Below, in pieces: positions 1 to 8,062 of a DNA stretch of 34,504 nt. The position numbers and the translations under genes are program-made. Source of the stretch: Nocardia carnea (lineage in GTDB: Bacteria > Actinomycetota > Actinomycetes > Mycobacteriales > Mycobacteriaceae); contig NZ_JARWOV010000046.1 in assembly GCF_029868855.1 (NCBI RefSeq), positions 1 to 34,504 on the forward strand. Direction: 5' to 3'. Position 1 is the first letter of the stretch. Each line of letters begins with the position of its first letter. The notes under the pieces were generated by a model. The model did no database searches. It had not been told where the DNA came from and saw only the letters and a program-made list of their open reading frames with translations.

Positions 1-295
1 GCCATCACGTCGAAAGGGTCGCCGGGGCAGACATAGCCTGCGGTCTGCGCGTCGGCGATGGCGCGCTGTTTGTGATCGTCGAGCCGGTCGGCATCGTCGA
101 CCAGGTGCCCGGTGGGCCGCGTCCCCCCGGTATGGGGGGGGGGGGTCTGCCCCCGCCACCCCCCGCCCGCGCAACCCCCGCCAGGGCGATAGTGGCGGCG
201 AGCGCTGGGGTGCTGCCCAGCACGTATCCGGCCGACGCAAGGCTGTCCGGCGTTATGGCGGGCGGGCAACGAGACTGTGCTGATCTTCGTGCCAT
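1..295 (-). pseudogene. Possible partial or frameshifted small membrane/secreted protein at the contig edge
   Basis: Reading the minus strand from an ATG at 295, a hydrophobic stretch (LGSTPALAATIALAGVARA) looks like a signal peptide or membrane anchor. The frame then enters the G/C homopolymer at 123-145. Beyond it, the best-looking coding frame is a different one, containing HLVDDADRLDDHKQRAIADA and later GYVCPGDPFDV, and it runs off the window. Either a homopolymer miscount near the contig end has split one gene, or the gene is truly broken. I do not recognise the product. Confidence is low because the sequence quality here is doubtful. Confidence 0.22.
123..180. repeat. G/C homopolymer tract, suspect assembly
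   Basis: Runs of C and G (a 13-base G run around 134-146, followed by clustered C runs) sit close to the contig edge. Such runs are typical of consensus errors and could cause false frameshifts. Nothing functional is claimed. Confidence 0.5.
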
Positions 296-399
296 GTCAC
301 GGGAGAAAACCCCCGCGTGCCGTGGCAGCCGGTGGCCAAGGACGAGCAGCACGCCGGCGCCCGGCACGGACCGTCCGCGTTGACCCGCCGCAACGAAGA

Positions 400-1161
400 T
401 CAGCCCTGCGGCGTCGGCACCAGAATCAGTTCGGCGATATTGAGCCGGGCCGGAACCGAGGTGGCGAAGGCGATCGCCTCGGCGATATCTCCCGGCTCCA
501 GAATCGTCATCGAGGTACGCCACTGGTCCAGCTGTTCGCGCTGCGCCGCCCAGCTCATCCCGGCGCCGAGTTCGGTGCCCACGAAACCGGGTTCGATATT
601 CTTCACCCGCACACCCCGCGGCCCGTATTCCGCCCGCATATTCCGGGTCAGATGCGCCACCGCGGCCTTGGTCGCGCAGTAGACAGCGTATTCGGGGAAC
701 ACCGCGTGCCCGCCGATGGAACCCACCAGCACCAGATCGGCCCGGCGGCCGTCACCCGCCGCCGCGAGCAGATCGTCGATGAACGCCCGCGCCGTGTACA
801 GCAACCCGGTGACATTGGTGCCGACCATCTGCTCCCATTCCCCGACCTCCGCGGATTCGAACGGCGCACCGAGCATGACGCCCGCGTTCGCCACCACCAG
901 GTCCACCGGCCCGAGCGCCGCCCGGATCGTGGCGGCCGCGTCGCGCACCGAATCCCGGTCCGCCACATCGGCGACCACCGCCACGGCGGCACCACCGATC
1001 TCGGCCGCCAGCTCTTCGATCCGCTCCTTGCGCCGACCCAGCAGTGCGACCCTGACCCCGTCCGCGGCCAGCCGCCGCGCGGTGGCGGCGCCGATTCCAC
1101 TGGATGCTCCCGTAACCACCGCGACCCGGCCGTTCAGATTCTCGTTGTTCGTCATGTCCAC
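400..1161 (-). CDS. SDR-family NAD(P)-dependent oxidoreductase
   Basis: A 253-residue classical short-chain dehydrogenase/reductase, the usual length for the family. The Rossmann cofactor loop TGASSGIG is at residues 17-24, the NAG motif at 92-94, and the catalytic Ser148 and YCATK (Tyr161, Lys165) have the normal 13-residue spacing. The GRR after the second strand (about 42-44) suggests NADP preference. The start is GTG at 1161; an ATG two codons in (1155) is equally possible. It is divergent from an MmyB/MltR-type regulator, with 95 bases between them and an inverted repeat in that gap. This regulator-SDR pairing is a known theme in actinomycetes, so the regulator probably controls this gene. 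The substrate cannot be read from sequence. Confidence 0.93.
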   Translation of the reverse strand: MDMTNNENLNGRVAVVTGASSGIGAATARRLAADGVRVALLGRRKERIEELAAEIGGAAVAVVADVADRDSVRDAAATIRAALGPVDLVVANAGVMLGAPFESAEVGEWEQMVGTNVTGLLYTARAFIDDLLAAAGDGRRADLVLVGSIGGHAVFPEYAVYCATKAAVAHLTRNMRAEYGPRGVRVKNIEPGFVGTELGAGMSWAAQREQLDQWRTSMTILEPGDIAEAIAFATSVPARLNIAELILVPTPQG

Positions 1162-1185
1162 AACATTCGCCCCCGGTTCCGGCCG

Positions 1186-1211
1186 CTACCAGGTCGCGGA
1201 TTTCCTGGTAG
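1186..1211. promoter_or_regulatory. Probable operator: perfect inverted repeat CTACCAGG-N10-CCTGGTAG
   Basis: The arms at 1186-1193 and 1204-1211 are exact reverse complements separated by ten bases. The element lies between the divergent SDR and regulator genes, 25 bases from the SDR GTG and 34 bases upstream of the regulator -10 box. Its position and dyad symmetry fit an operator for the adjacent XRE/MmyB-type dimer acting on both promoters. The assignment to that regulator is inferred from context. Confidence 0.65.
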
Positions 1212-1244
1212 TCGCAGGGCCACCCAGCCCGCTCTCCCGGCACA

Positions 1245-1256
1245 TACTCTGAAGAC
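1245..1256 (+). promoter_or_regulatory. Putative -10 box TACTCT giving a leaderless transcript
   Basis: TACTCT (1245-1250) fits the actinobacterial TANNNT -10 pattern and is followed by exactly six bases and then the ATG at 1257. No Shine-Dalgarno sequence precedes that ATG. This spacing would place the transcript start at the first base of the start codon. Confidence 0.45.
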
Positions 1257-2126
1257 ATGAATTCGGACAACCGCCTGGGCGCGTTCCTGCGAGCCCGTCG
1301 CGAACTGGTCCGGCCGGAAGAATTCGGACTGCCAGGCGGTGGCCGGCGCCGGGTCGCGGGATTGCGCCGCGAAGAGATCGCGATGCTCGCCGGAGTGAGC
1401 GCCGACTACTACGTGCGGCTCGAACAGGGTCGTGACAAACACCCGTCCGAGCAGGTCGTCGCGGCCCTCGCCCGGGTTTTCTCGCTGGACGACGAAGGAG
1501 CCGCCCACCTGCGCGAGCTGGCCCGGCCCGCCGCCCCTCGGCCGCGTACACCGCGGCGCCCGGAGCGGGTGACGCCCGGCCTGCTGCGGTTGATGGATGC
1601 GTGGTCCCACACCCCCGCGGTGGTGCTGGGCCGGCACCTGGACGTCTTGGCCGCGAACCCACTGGCCGCCGCGGTGAACTCCTGCTCGGTCCCCGGCGTC
1701 AACCAGGTCCGCATGGTTTTCCTCGACCCCCGCGCCCGCGAAGTGTTCTCGAACTGGTCCCAGATCGCGGCGGATACGGTGGCGAGCCTGCGGGCGACCG
1801 CCGGCACCGACCTCGACGATCCCCGGCTCACCGAACTCGTCGGCGAACTCTCACTCAAGAGCGACGAATTCCGGCGACTGTGGGCACGCCACGATGTCCG
1901 GGCGAAAACATCAGGTGTCAAACAGTTCCACAACGAGATGGTCGGCGAACTGACGCTGGCGTACGAGAGTTTCGCGGTGAGCGGAGCGCCGGGACAGTTG
2001 CTCATCGCCTATCACGCCGAACCCGGATCCGAGTCGGAACGTTCACTGGCACTGCTCGGCAGCCTGATCACGGAGCGCTCCGCCGAAAGCGCATCCCGCC
2101 CGGCGGGGACCGCCGCCGGCCCGTAG
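1257..2126 (+). CDS. XRE-family transcriptional regulator, MmyB/MltR type
   Basis: 289 residues. The N-terminal helix-turn-helix (about 5-90) contains LRREEIAMLAGVSADYYVRL, the hallmark of this family, and a further GRDKHPS loop. Residues about 105-275 match the MmyB-like PAS-related ligand-binding module (VLGRHLDVLAANPLA, then VFLDPRAREVFSNW and the later GELSLKSDEFRRLWARHDV). Family members are DNA-binding regulators thought to sense fatty-acyl-like ligands; one structure was solved with a bound fatty acid. The gene is divergent from an SDR with a dyad between them, so autoregulation plus control of the SDR is the simple model. Its start has no Shine-Dalgarno sequence and appears leaderless. 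Confidence 0.92.
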   Translation: MNSDNRLGAFLRARRELVRPEEFGLPGGGRRRVAGLRREEIAMLAGVSADYYVRLEQGRDKHPSEQVVAALARVFSLDDEGAAHLRELARPAAPRPRTPRRPERVTPGLLRLMDAWSHTPAVVLGRHLDVLAANPLAAAVNSCSVPGVNQVRMVFLDPRAREVFSNWSQIAADTVASLRATAGTDLDDPRLTELVGELSLKSDEFRRLWARHDVRAKTSGVKQFHNEMVGELTLAYESFAVSGAPGQLLIAYHAEPGSESERSLALLGSLITERSAESASRPAGTAAGP

Positions 2127-2328
2127 GGACGGCTCCGCTCCGCCGCTGCCACTGTCTCCGATCAGTAGCTGTCCGGACACTGCCGGGCGGGTTCGATTTC
2201 GTCTCGCCGGAACCGGCAAAGATATAAGCATTCTCGAAGTGGATCCGAGATCAGCGATGTGAGCGGTGTGGCTCCACAGGCGGGACCGGCGAGGTGCACA
2301 TATGGCTCGCACCGGGCGCTTCGTGCGA

Positions 2329-2769
2329 TCAGGCCGACAGTTCCGCGACGATTTTGTCGATCCGGCCCGCCCGGGTCTCGGGGCGTTTGGCCGATTCGAC
2401 CGCATTCACATGCGCACGTCGTTTGCTGTAGGACTGCGCATCGAAGGTTTCCCGGGTCCCTGGGGCCCTGGCCAAGGCGGCGGCCAGATCGTCGGGGACT
2501 GTGACAGTACGTTCCGACGTATCCAGTTCGACGCCGACGGTGACGGTCTCGCCCGCCGAGACACCGGCCGCGTTCCGGTTCTCCGCGCTCAACGGGATCA
2601 TGTACTCCCCGCCGTAGACCGCGACAGTGCTGCGGTAGGTGTGACCACCGATCTCGACCACCACCTTGGGTTTCTTCCCGCTGCCCAGTGTGTCGACCAC
2701 TCGGGCCGGAACCCGGAAACCGGTGGCGGTCTTACCACCGAGTTCGATCACAGTGTCGAAGGTGAGCAT
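2329..2769 (-). CDS. DUF1905 / YdeI-OmdA-like two-domain protein
   Basis: 146 residues with two recognisable parts. Residues about 3-90 resemble DUF1905, a small beta-barrel-like domain (FRVPARVVDTLG, KPKVVVEIGGHTYRSTVAVYGGEYMIPL). Residues about 97-144 resemble the YdeI/OmpD-associated tail (APGTRETFDAQSYSKRRAHV, then AKRPETRAGRI). The family is cytosolic and widespread in actinobacteria. Its function is not established; the 'bacteriocin protection' label rests on distant homologues. GGAGAGG precedes the ATG at 2769. It is convergent with the regulator to the left and divergent from the polymerase gene to the right. Confidence 0.85.
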   Translation of the reverse strand: MLTFDTVIELGGKTATGFRVPARVVDTLGSGKKPKVVVEIGGHTYRSTVAVYGGEYMIPLSAENRNAAGVSAGETVTVGVELDTSERTVTVPDDLAAALARAPGTRETFDAQSYSKRRAHVNAVESAKRPETRAGRIDKIVAELSA

Positions 2770-2826
2770 CCGTGCCTCTCCGGCCGACTCGTCGCGTAAT
2801 GGCCAGTTTAAAAGGGTCGCGGCCGT

Positions 2827-2838
2827 TAGGGTCGTCGG
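2827..2838 (+). promoter_or_regulatory. Putative -10 box TAGGGT giving a leaderless transcript
   Basis: TAGGGT (2827-2832) plus six bases leads directly to the ATG at 2839. No convincing Shine-Dalgarno sequence is present, and the spacing matches several other genes in this window. Confidence 0.45.
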
Positions 2839-3798
2839 ATGGGCAGCGGCACGGGCGCGGCAGTGGAGCTGACAGTGGGCGATCGGGAGGTGCGGATCAG
2901 CAACCCCGACCGGGTGTACTTCCCGGAAAGCGGCGCCACCAAGCTGGACCTGGTGCAGTACTACCTGAGTGTGGGCGACGGGATCGTCAACGCATTACGT
3001 GACCGGCCGTGCATGCTGCACCGTTTCCCGAAGGGCCTCGCGGGCGACAAGGTGCACCAGAAGCGGCTACCGGCCGGTGCCCCGGAGTGGGTGCCCACGG
3101 TGCGGGTGTTCTTCCCCCGCTACAACCGGCACGCCGACGAACTCTGTGTGCGGGAACTGGCCGATGTGGTGTGGGCGGTGCAGATGTCCACGGTGGAGTT
3201 CCATCCGTGGAACTCGCGCCGGGCCGATACCGAGTGCCCCGACGAATGGCGGATCGATCTGGATCCGATGCCGGATTGCCCGTGGTCGCGGGTGCAGCGG
3301 GTGGCCGGGGTCGTGCACGAGGTCCTGGACGAGATCGGCGCGGTGGGGTGGCCGAAAACTTCCGGCGGTTCGGGGTTGCACGTGTATGTCCGGATCGCTC
3401 CCGAGCACGGGTTCCAGCAGGTGCGCAGGGCGGCTCTGGCTTTCGCGAAGGAGGTGGAGCGCCGCGCCCCCGACGACGTGACCACCACCTGGTGGCGCCG
3501 CGACCGCGACCCGGAACTGCTGTTCATCGACTACAACCAGAACGCCCGCGACCACACCATCGCCGCCGCCTATTCGGTCCGCGGTGTCCCGGCCGCGACC
3601 GTATCCACCCCGGTGACCTGGGATGAGGTACCGGATATCCATCCCCGCGATTTCACCATCGCCACCGTCCCCGCCCGCTACCGCGAGCTGGGCGATCTGC
3701 ACGCCGGTATCGACGACGCTGTCTTCGACCTCACCCAGCTGATCGACTGGGCCGACCGCGACGACGTCGACCTCGACGAGGACACCGAAAACCCCTGA
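2839..3798 (+). CDS. Stand-alone LigD-type polymerase (primase-like PolDom)
   Basis: A 319-residue protein with the archaeo-eukaryotic-primase-like polymerase domain of LigD but no ligase or phosphoesterase module. Visible signatures are SNPDRVYFPE near 21-30, the metal-binding DLD at about 140-142 (RIDLDP), SGGSGLHVYV with the conserved histidine, and the DYNQNARDHTIAAAYSVR block. Such single-domain proteins (PolD-type in mycobacteria) add ribo- or deoxynucleotides at gaps and broken ends in repair. No Ku or ligase gene is adjacent; the neighbouring helicase gene is convergent, so the two are not an operon. The start is supported by the leaderless promoter spacing. Confidence 0.93.
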   Translation: MGSGTGAAVELTVGDREVRISNPDRVYFPESGATKLDLVQYYLSVGDGIVNALRDRPCMLHRFPKGLAGDKVHQKRLPAGAPEWVPTVRVFFPRYNRHADELCVRELADVVWAVQMSTVEFHPWNSRRADTECPDEWRIDLDPMPDCPWSRVQRVAGVVHEVLDEIGAVGWPKTSGGSGLHVYVRIAPEHGFQQVRRAALAFAKEVERRAPDDVTTTWWRRDRDPELLFIDYNQNARDHTIAAAYSVRGVPAATVSTPVTWDEVPDIHPRDFTIATVPARYRELGDLHAGIDDAVFDLTQLIDWADRDDVDLDEDTENP

Positions 3799-3846
3799 GC
3801 ACCGTTGCGCGGCCGCGACGGCAGAGCGGGTCACCCGGCCCTGGCG

Positions 3847-3860
3847 GCGGGTAGACCCGC
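3847..3860. terminator. Possible bidirectional terminator hairpin
   Basis: GCGGG-TAGA-CCCGC forms a 5-bp GC stem with a four-base loop between the convergent polymerase and helicase genes. There is no U-tract on either strand, so this rests on position and symmetry only. Confidence 0.28.
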
Positions 3861-3872
3861 GCACCGACGATG

Positions 3873-6026
3873 TCAGGTCGGGGTGGCCAGGGCGAACGGG
3901 AGAATCGCGGGAGCGCCTGCGCGGCGCAGGGTCCAGGCGGCGACAGTGAAGGTCCAGCCGGAGTCGGTGAGGGTGTCGACCAGCAGGATCGGGCCGTCGG
4001 CGGTGGACAGGTCGGGGATCTCCCAGGAGTCGTACAGGGCGGCCACCCGATGCGCGGAGTTGACCGCCGATACCGGCGGGTGATCGGGGCGCAGACGCAG
4101 CGTGCCCAGGTTGCGGAGGCGGCCGATATCGGCGAGACGTTCGGCCAGGGAGGTGGTGAGTACGGGGTGGTCCGGTGATTCCAGGGCGAGTACCGCGGTT
4201 GGCCGGACGGCCCAATCCCATTCCCGCAGTACGGGAATACAGGCCTGCACCACTTCGTCGGGAACCGGTCCGTCGGGCCCGTCGAGGACGGGGCGCAGCC
4301 GCCGGCCCCAGCCCAGGGAGTTGAGACGGCCCAGGACCCGGCCGGTTTCGGCGCCTGCGGTGATCTTCCCGGACAACGAGATACCGAGCTTGGCCATACC
4401 GGTGGGCCACTGTTTCCGGGGTGCGAGATCGAATCCCGGACGGTCCAGGCGCGCTCGAGTCGCGGCGACGGCCTCGGTATCGACGGTGGTGTCGCGACGG
4501 TTACCGGTGCAGTTGTCGCAGCGGCCGCAGGCACCGGTACCGGGGGCGGCGGCGAGGAGGGCCGGGTCGTCGAGCTGGCGGCGCAGGAATTCCATCCGGC
4601 AACCGGTGGTCTGCTGATAGTCGAGCATGGCCTGTTGCTCTTCGGTGCGGGCGGCATCCAGGCGCTCGTAGCGGTCGGCGTCGTAGGTCCAGGGCTGCCC
4701 GGTCGCCAGCCAGCCGCCGCGGACCCGGCGTACGGCGCCGTCGACATCCAGCACCTTCAGCACCATGTCCAGGCGTGACCGGTTCAGCTCGACCAGAGGT
4801 TCGAGGGCGGCCGTGGACTGCGGGCGTTCGTGGTCGAGCGCTTCCAGCACCGAACGGACCACGTGTTCGCGGGGGAACGCGACGGAGGCGAAATAGCTCC
4901 AGATACGAGTGTCCTCGGGCCCGGGCAGCAGGACGACCTCGGCGCGTTCGGTACCACGCCCCGCGCGGCCGACCTGCTGGTAGTAGGAGATCGGCGACGA
5001 CGGCGCGCCCACATGGACCACGAAGCCGAGATCGGGTTTGTCGAAGCCCATACCCAGCGCGGACGTGGCGATGAGCGCCTTCACCTCGTTGTCCAGCAGC
5101 GCGGTCTCGAGCATTTCACGTTCGGCCGGATCGGTCTGGCCGGTGTAGGCGGCGACCCGGTGGCCGTGCGAAGTGAGCACATCGGCGAGATCGTGCGCAC
5201 CGGCGACGGTGAGGGTGTAGACGATGCCGGAGCCGGGCAGTTCGTCGAGGTGGCCGCTGAGCCAGGTGGTGCGTTCCACCGCGTCGTCGAACCGGACCAC
5301 CGACAGATGGAGTGATTCGCGGTCCAGGCTGCCGCGCAGGACCAGGGTGTCGGTCCCGATTTGCCCCGCGACATCGGTCACCACGCGGTCGTTCGCGGTG
5401 GCGGTGGTCGCCAGCACCGGAACGTCCGTGCCGAGATCGGCGATCAGGGTGCGGATACGCCGGTAGTCAGGCCGGAAATCGTGGCCCCAGTCGGAGACGC
5501 AGTGCGCTTCGTCGATGACGACCAGACCGGCATCGGCGGCCAGCCTGGGCAGGACCTGATCCCGGAAATCGGGATTGTTGAGCCGTTCGGGGCTGACCAG
5601 CAGCACATCCACAGCACCGGCCGCGACCTGCTGGTGGATCTCGTCCCATTCGGTGACATTGCCGGAGTTGATGGTGGCCGCCACCACCCCGGCACGGCGC
5701 GCGGCGGCGACCTGGTTACGCATGAGCGCGAGCAGCGGCGACACGATCACCGTGGGCCCGCGACCCTGCGCGCGCAACAGCTTGGCGGCAATGAAGTACA
5801 CCGCCGATTTACCCCAGCCGGTGCGCTGCACCACCAGGGCCCGGCGCTTGTCCACCACCAGAGCTTCGATCGCGACCCACTGGTCGTCGCGCAACCGCGC
5901 GGCCGGCCCCGCCAGCTCACGCAGCAGCGACTCCGCATGCTGCCGCAGTTCACCGGCGACTTCGCCGGCCTCGCCCACTGTGCTGCCCGGTGCGGTCGTC
6001 ATAGGCCCCATACTGCCCGAGTCCAC
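3873..6026 (-). CDS. rqlH: RecQ-like DNA helicase of the RqlH type (helicase, zinc module, C-terminal PRTase-like domain)
   Basis: 717 residues. Motif I reads TGWGKS (69-74), motif II DEAH (172-175) followed by CVSDWGHDFRPDY, then TATAND (about 208-213), and a C-terminal helicase lobe with GMGFDKPDLGF and QQVGRAGRG. A zinc module follows, with CRMEFLRRQ and CGRCDNC. The last part lacks RQC and HRDC domains and instead has a phosphoribosyltransferase-like loop, ILLVDTLTDSGWT (about 680-692). This matches mycobacterial RqlH, a 3'-5' translocase and helicase. The listed start is GTG at 6026; ATGs at 6011 and 6002 are alternatives. The upstream antiporter ends 79 bases away on the same strand, so read-through is possible. 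Confidence 0.92.
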   Translation of the reverse strand: MDSGSMGPMTTAPGSTVGEAGEVAGELRQHAESLLRELAGPAARLRDDQWVAIEALVVDKRRALVVQRTGWGKSAVYFIAAKLLRAQGRGPTVIVSPLLALMRNQVAAARRAGVVAATINSGNVTEWDEIHQQVAAGAVDVLLVSPERLNNPDFRDQVLPRLAADAGLVVIDEAHCVSDWGHDFRPDYRRIRTLIADLGTDVPVLATTATANDRVVTDVAGQIGTDTLVLRGSLDRESLHLSVVRFDDAVERTTWLSGHLDELPGSGIVYTLTVAGAHDLADVLTSHGHRVAAYTGQTDPAEREMLETALLDNEVKALIATSALGMGFDKPDLGFVVHVGAPSSPISYYQQVGRAGRGTERAEVVLLPGPEDTRIWSYFASVAFPREHVVRSVLEALDHERPQSTAALEPLVELNRSRLDMVLKVLDVDGAVRRVRGGWLATGQPWTYDADRYERLDAARTEEQQAMLDYQQTTGCRMEFLRRQLDDPALLAAAPGTGACGRCDNCTGNRRDTTVDTEAVAATRARLDRPGFDLAPRKQWPTGMAKLGISLSGKITAGAETGRVLGRLNSLGWGRRLRPVLDGPDGPVPDEVVQACIPVLREWDWAVRPTAVLALESPDHPVLTTSLAERLADIGRLRNLGTLRLRPDHPPVSAVNSAHRVAALYDSWEIPDLSTADGPILLVDTLTDSGWTFTVAAWTLRRAGAPAILPFALATPT

Positions 6027-6105
6027 CGACAGTGCCCCGGCACCGGCCCGTCGGTGGACCGGCCACAGGCGAACACCGCGATCGGCTGCGCCTCCGGCCG
6101 TCCCG

Positions 6106-7968
6106 TCACCCGAGCAGGTCGTCGACGTAGCACCAGCGCCACGCCTCCCCTGGTTCGACGCTGCGGATGACCGGATGACCGGTGGTGGCGAAATGCCCGG
6201 CCGCGTGGTTGCCGGGCGAGGAATCGCAGCAGCCGATATGCCCGCAGTCCAGGCACATCCGCAAATGCACCCAGGTCATCCCGGTGGCCACACATTCGGC
6301 GCAGACATCCGGTCCGGCCGGGTCGCACACCAGGGGTGCCGCGCGCAGATGCGCGCAGTCGGCGGCCGCACCACCCGGGCCGCGCAAGGGCTCGATCTGC
6401 TGTTCGACCTCGGTGTCGTCGACTCGGTCGATCATCGATTCCTCGAGGTCGAGCCGGGCCAGCACATGCTGCAGGATCTCGTAGTCGGCACCACCGGCGT
6501 CCCGGACGCGCAGGACGGTCTCCCGTTCGGCGCGCAGCATCAGCAGACGCAACCGGCGGTATTCCGCGGTCGGTGTGGCCTGCTCCGCCTCGGGGCGCCC
6601 GAGTCGTTCCCAGGCGGCGTTGGTGCGCCACGACACCCGGTCCCGCAGCGAGCGCACCACCTCGGGCGGGGTGTCCGGGCCGATCGCGGAATCGAGGGCG
6701 GCGAGACCCGCGGTGGACGCCCGGCTCAACAGGGTCGCTTTCTGGAGTGCGTCCTCGGCCCGGCTCGGCGCCCGCAACCGCAGCCGCCGCACCAGCCACG
6801 GCAGCGTGGTCCCTTGAAGAAGCAGGGTGCCGGCCACAACGACGAGGGCGAGCAGTTTCAGCACCGGCAGTTGCGGGGTGCCGGCCGGGAGCAGCAGCAC
6901 GGCGGCCAAGGTCACGACACCGCGCATACCCGCCCAGGAAACCACCGTGGGATGGGTGAGCGGTACCTCACCCGATCGGCCGAGCCCACGCTCGAGCAGC
7001 GCCCACGCGAACACCCATACCGGCCGCGCCAGTAGCACCGCCAGCAACACCGCCACCGCCGCGACGACCACGGTGAGGTGGTCCAGCCCGCTCGCCCACG
7101 CCCCCTCGACGATCCCCCGCACCTGCAGGCCGATCACCAGGAATACCGCGCTCTCCAGGAGGAACTGGACGGTGCGCCAATTGAGGCGCTCGGCGGTCCG
7201 CGAGGCCGCGCTCTGCCAGATCTGCGCGTTGTGGCCGAGGATCATCCCGCACGTCACCACGGCGATCACGCCGGAGGCGTGGATTTCCTCGGCGGGCAGA
7301 TACGCCAGGAAGGGCGCCAGGAACGACAGCGAGGTATCGAGTACCGGGTCGGTGATCCGGCGGCGCAGCAGGGCGAGCAGATAGGCGACACCGATCCCGA
7401 CCAGCGCACCCCCACCCGCGGCCAGCAGGAAATCCCCGCCCGCTTTCCACAGCGATACCGTGCCCGCCGAGGCGGCGATCGCCGTGCGCAGCGCCACCAG
7501 AGCGGTCGCGTCGTTGAACAGCGATTCGGCCTCCAAGAGGGTGACGATCCGCCGTGGCATTCCGATCCGCCGCGCGACCGCCGTGGCGGCCACGGCGTCC
7601 GGCGGTGCGACCACCGCCCCCAGCGCCACCGCCACCGCGAACGGCACCGGCAGCAGCCACCACACCACCGCCGCCACCGTGAACGTGCTGAACAGCACCA
7701 GCCCCACCGACAGCAGGGCGATATTGCCGATCTCGGCCCGGAAGTCGACCAGCGAGGTGCGCAGCGCCGCGGTGTACAGCAGCGGCGGCAGCAACCCCAG
7801 CAGCACGATCTCGGGTTCCAGATGTACCTCCGGGACGAACGGCAGATACGAGGCCGCCACTCCGGCCAGCGTCAACGCCAGCGGCTCGGATACCCCGTAC
7901 CGCCGGGCCAGCGCCGCCACCAGTGCGGCCGAGGCCACCAGAACCACCAGGCCGATCGCAATATGCAC
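6106..7968 (-). CDS. CPA1-type Na+/H+ antiporter with C-terminal UBP-type zinc finger
   Basis: 620 residues. The first about 400 form a monovalent cation:proton antiporter of the NhaP/CPA1 type with roughly 11-12 membrane segments. Typical blocks are VVAPPDAVAATAVARR, the ion-site-like ESLFNDATALV, and MRGVVTLAAVLLLP. A cytoplasmic helical linker rich in Arg and Glu follows. The last about 85 residues are a ZnF-UBP domain: CAH, CAEC, CLDCGHIGCC, NHAAGH, TGHP and an aromatic WRWCYVDD close. This fusion occurs in actinobacterial antiporters, but what the zinc finger binds is not known to me. GTG at 7968 is the likely start. It lies between the RqlH-like gene and the NDK/PEP-synthase-like pair on the same strand. 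Confidence 0.93.
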   Translation of the reverse strand: MHIAIGLVVLVASAALVAALARRYGVSEPLALTLAGVAASYLPFVPEVHLEPEIVLLGLLPPLLYTAALRTSLVDFRAEIGNIALLSVGLVLFSTFTVAAVVWWLLPVPFAVAVALGAVVAPPDAVAATAVARRIGMPRRIVTLLEAESLFNDATALVALRTAIAASAGTVSLWKAGGDFLLAAGGGALVGIGVAYLLALLRRRITDPVLDTSLSFLAPFLAYLPAEEIHASGVIAVVTCGMILGHNAQIWQSAASRTAERLNWRTVQFLLESAVFLVIGLQVRGIVEGAWASGLDHLTVVVAAVAVLLAVLLARPVWVFAWALLERGLGRSGEVPLTHPTVVSWAGMRGVVTLAAVLLLPAGTPQLPVLKLLALVVVAGTLLLQGTTLPWLVRRLRLRAPSRAEDALQKATLLSRASTAGLAALDSAIGPDTPPEVVRSLRDRVSWRTNAAWERLGRPEAEQATPTAEYRRLRLLMLRAERETVLRVRDAGGADYEILQHVLARLDLEESMIDRVDDTEVEQQIEPLRGPGGAAADCAHLRAAPLVCDPAGPDVCAECVATGMTWVHLRMCLDCGHIGCCDSSPGNHAAGHFATTGHPVIRSVEPGEAWRWCYVDDLLG

Positions 7969-8062
7969 TGCGGCATTCTCGCAGGCCCAGCGGCACGCAA
8001 CCCGGTTCGCCGCTCAGGTCACTCCCCGAAGGCCGGGCGGCCGCTCCCGCCCGCGTCAGCAC

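Noticed and set aside
2170..2179. Palindrome TGTCCGGACA after the MmyB-type regulator gene
   Set aside because: Short GC palindromes are frequent by chance here; it lies between convergent genes with no U-tract, so neither operator nor terminator is supported.
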